From Actinomycetota bacterium (GTDB taxonomy: Bacteria; Actinomycetota; Thermoleophilia; Gaiellales; Gaiellaceae), in the NCBI GenBank assembly GCA_016870235.1, contig VGCB01000161.1, forward strand, positions 1 to 6,542: DNA of 6,542 bases, given 5' to 3'. A program made the position numbers and the translations under genes. Of this stretch, positions 6,412 to 6,542 are shown piece by piece; position 1 is the first letter of the stretch, and the number at the start of each line of letters is the position of its first letter. Under the pieces are notes generated by a model that was not told where the DNA came from, ran no database searches, and saw nothing but the letters and a program-made list of their open reading frames with translations.

Positions 6412-6441
6412 GTGTTGCCGCCGGGCTGTGTTTGTTGCCGA

Positions 6442-6492
6442 GCTCTCTCGCGTCTGCTGAGTGAGGGACCGACGTAGCAGACGCGAGAGAGC
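6442..6492. repeat. perfect 17-bp inverted repeat with 17-base loop
   Basis: Left arm GCTCTCTCGCGTCTGCT (6442-6458) and right arm AGCAGACGCGAGAGAGC (6476-6492) are exactly complementary; the loop is 6459-6475. It lies upstream of the sugar operon promoter, in a region without genes. Possible roles: a terminator for a gene outside the window (no T-run follows on either strand), a dispersed palindromic repeat, or a protein-binding or recombination site. Only the structure is certain. Confidence 0.85.
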
Positions 6493-6524
6493 CCGGATCC
6501 TGAAGCCGGGAACCTGCGGTTCCC
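6492..6524. repeat. two adjoining small hairpins
   Basis: CCCGG (6492-6496) pairs with CCGGG (6506-6510), and GGGAACC (6508-6514) pairs perfectly with GGTTCCC (6518-6524) across a TGC loop. The two share bases 6508-6510 and so compete. They follow directly on the 17-bp inverted repeat. The remaining bases to 6542 show no coding signal. Function unknown; they may be part of a larger structured or repeated element cut by the window edge. Confidence 0.6.
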
Positions 6525-6542
6525 TGGGACCCCTCCCTTGCG

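Noticed and set aside
4948..6477. A 509-codon plus-strand open frame across the sugar operon
   Set aside because: Low-complexity Arg/Ala/Asp-rich antisense shadow. The opposite strand encodes the SDR and aminotransferase with intact motifs.
6508..6537. Possible G-quadruplex from G-runs on the minus strand
   Set aside because: Only three clear runs of three or more G plus a pair, and they pair better with adjacent C-runs as ordinary hairpins.

Overview
The window is very GC-rich, with codon third positions almost all G or C, ATG/GTG starts, and short or leaderless-looking leaders. This, with the gene content (TetR regulator, DHA2-type MFS and MMPL transporters, soluble cytochrome P450), suggests an actinobacterium, perhaps a deep-branching soil or environmental lineage. 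The taxonomic guess is inference. There are no RNA genes, insertion sequences, CRISPR arrays or phage genes.

Layout. (1) Bases 1-2844 hold a minus-strand efflux module, transcribed right to left: a TetR-family repressor (2844-2251), a wrecked DHA2-type MFS transporter gene (2167-1839) and an MMPL/RND-type transporter (1786 to beyond base 1, C-terminus outside the window). The MFS gene keeps its first two membrane helices and its last one; the middle has been lost and the two ends are out of frame. Two near-identical palindromic operators (core GTGAGTAwTCAC) lie before tetR and before the MFS remnant. They indicate autoregulation and control of the transporter genes. (2) A cytochrome P450 (2939-4294, plus strand) diverges from tetR; the 94-bp gap carries back-to-back promoter-like elements and one operator. 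(3) A short gap with strong hairpins (4283-4336) separates the convergent P450 and aminotransferase genes and probably terminates both. (4) Bases 4349-6399 hold a minus-strand two-gene sugar-nucleotide operon: an extended SDR enzyme (NAD-dependent epimerase/decarboxylase type) followed, with a 4-base GTGA overlap, by a DegT/DnrJ/EryC1-type PLP aminotransferase. (5) Bases 6400-6542 contain no gene. They hold a leaderless-type promoter for the SDR gene, a perfect 17-bp inverted repeat and two smaller hairpins.

How the parts work together: TetR probably senses a hydrophobic or toxic compound and represses itself, the MFS/MMPL transcription unit and perhaps the divergent P450, which would pair oxidation with export. 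Because the MFS gene is broken but its operator and ribosome-binding site are intact, the promoter may now mainly serve the MMPL gene. The sugar operon is a separate unit that would make a 4-keto nucleotide sugar and aminate it, for a glycan or glycosylated product. I do not see a clearly new biological system. The most interesting points are the decayed MFS gene between intact control elements, the paired operators with a leaderless tetR promoter, the ArnA/ArnB-like enzyme pairing, and the palindromes near the right edge.
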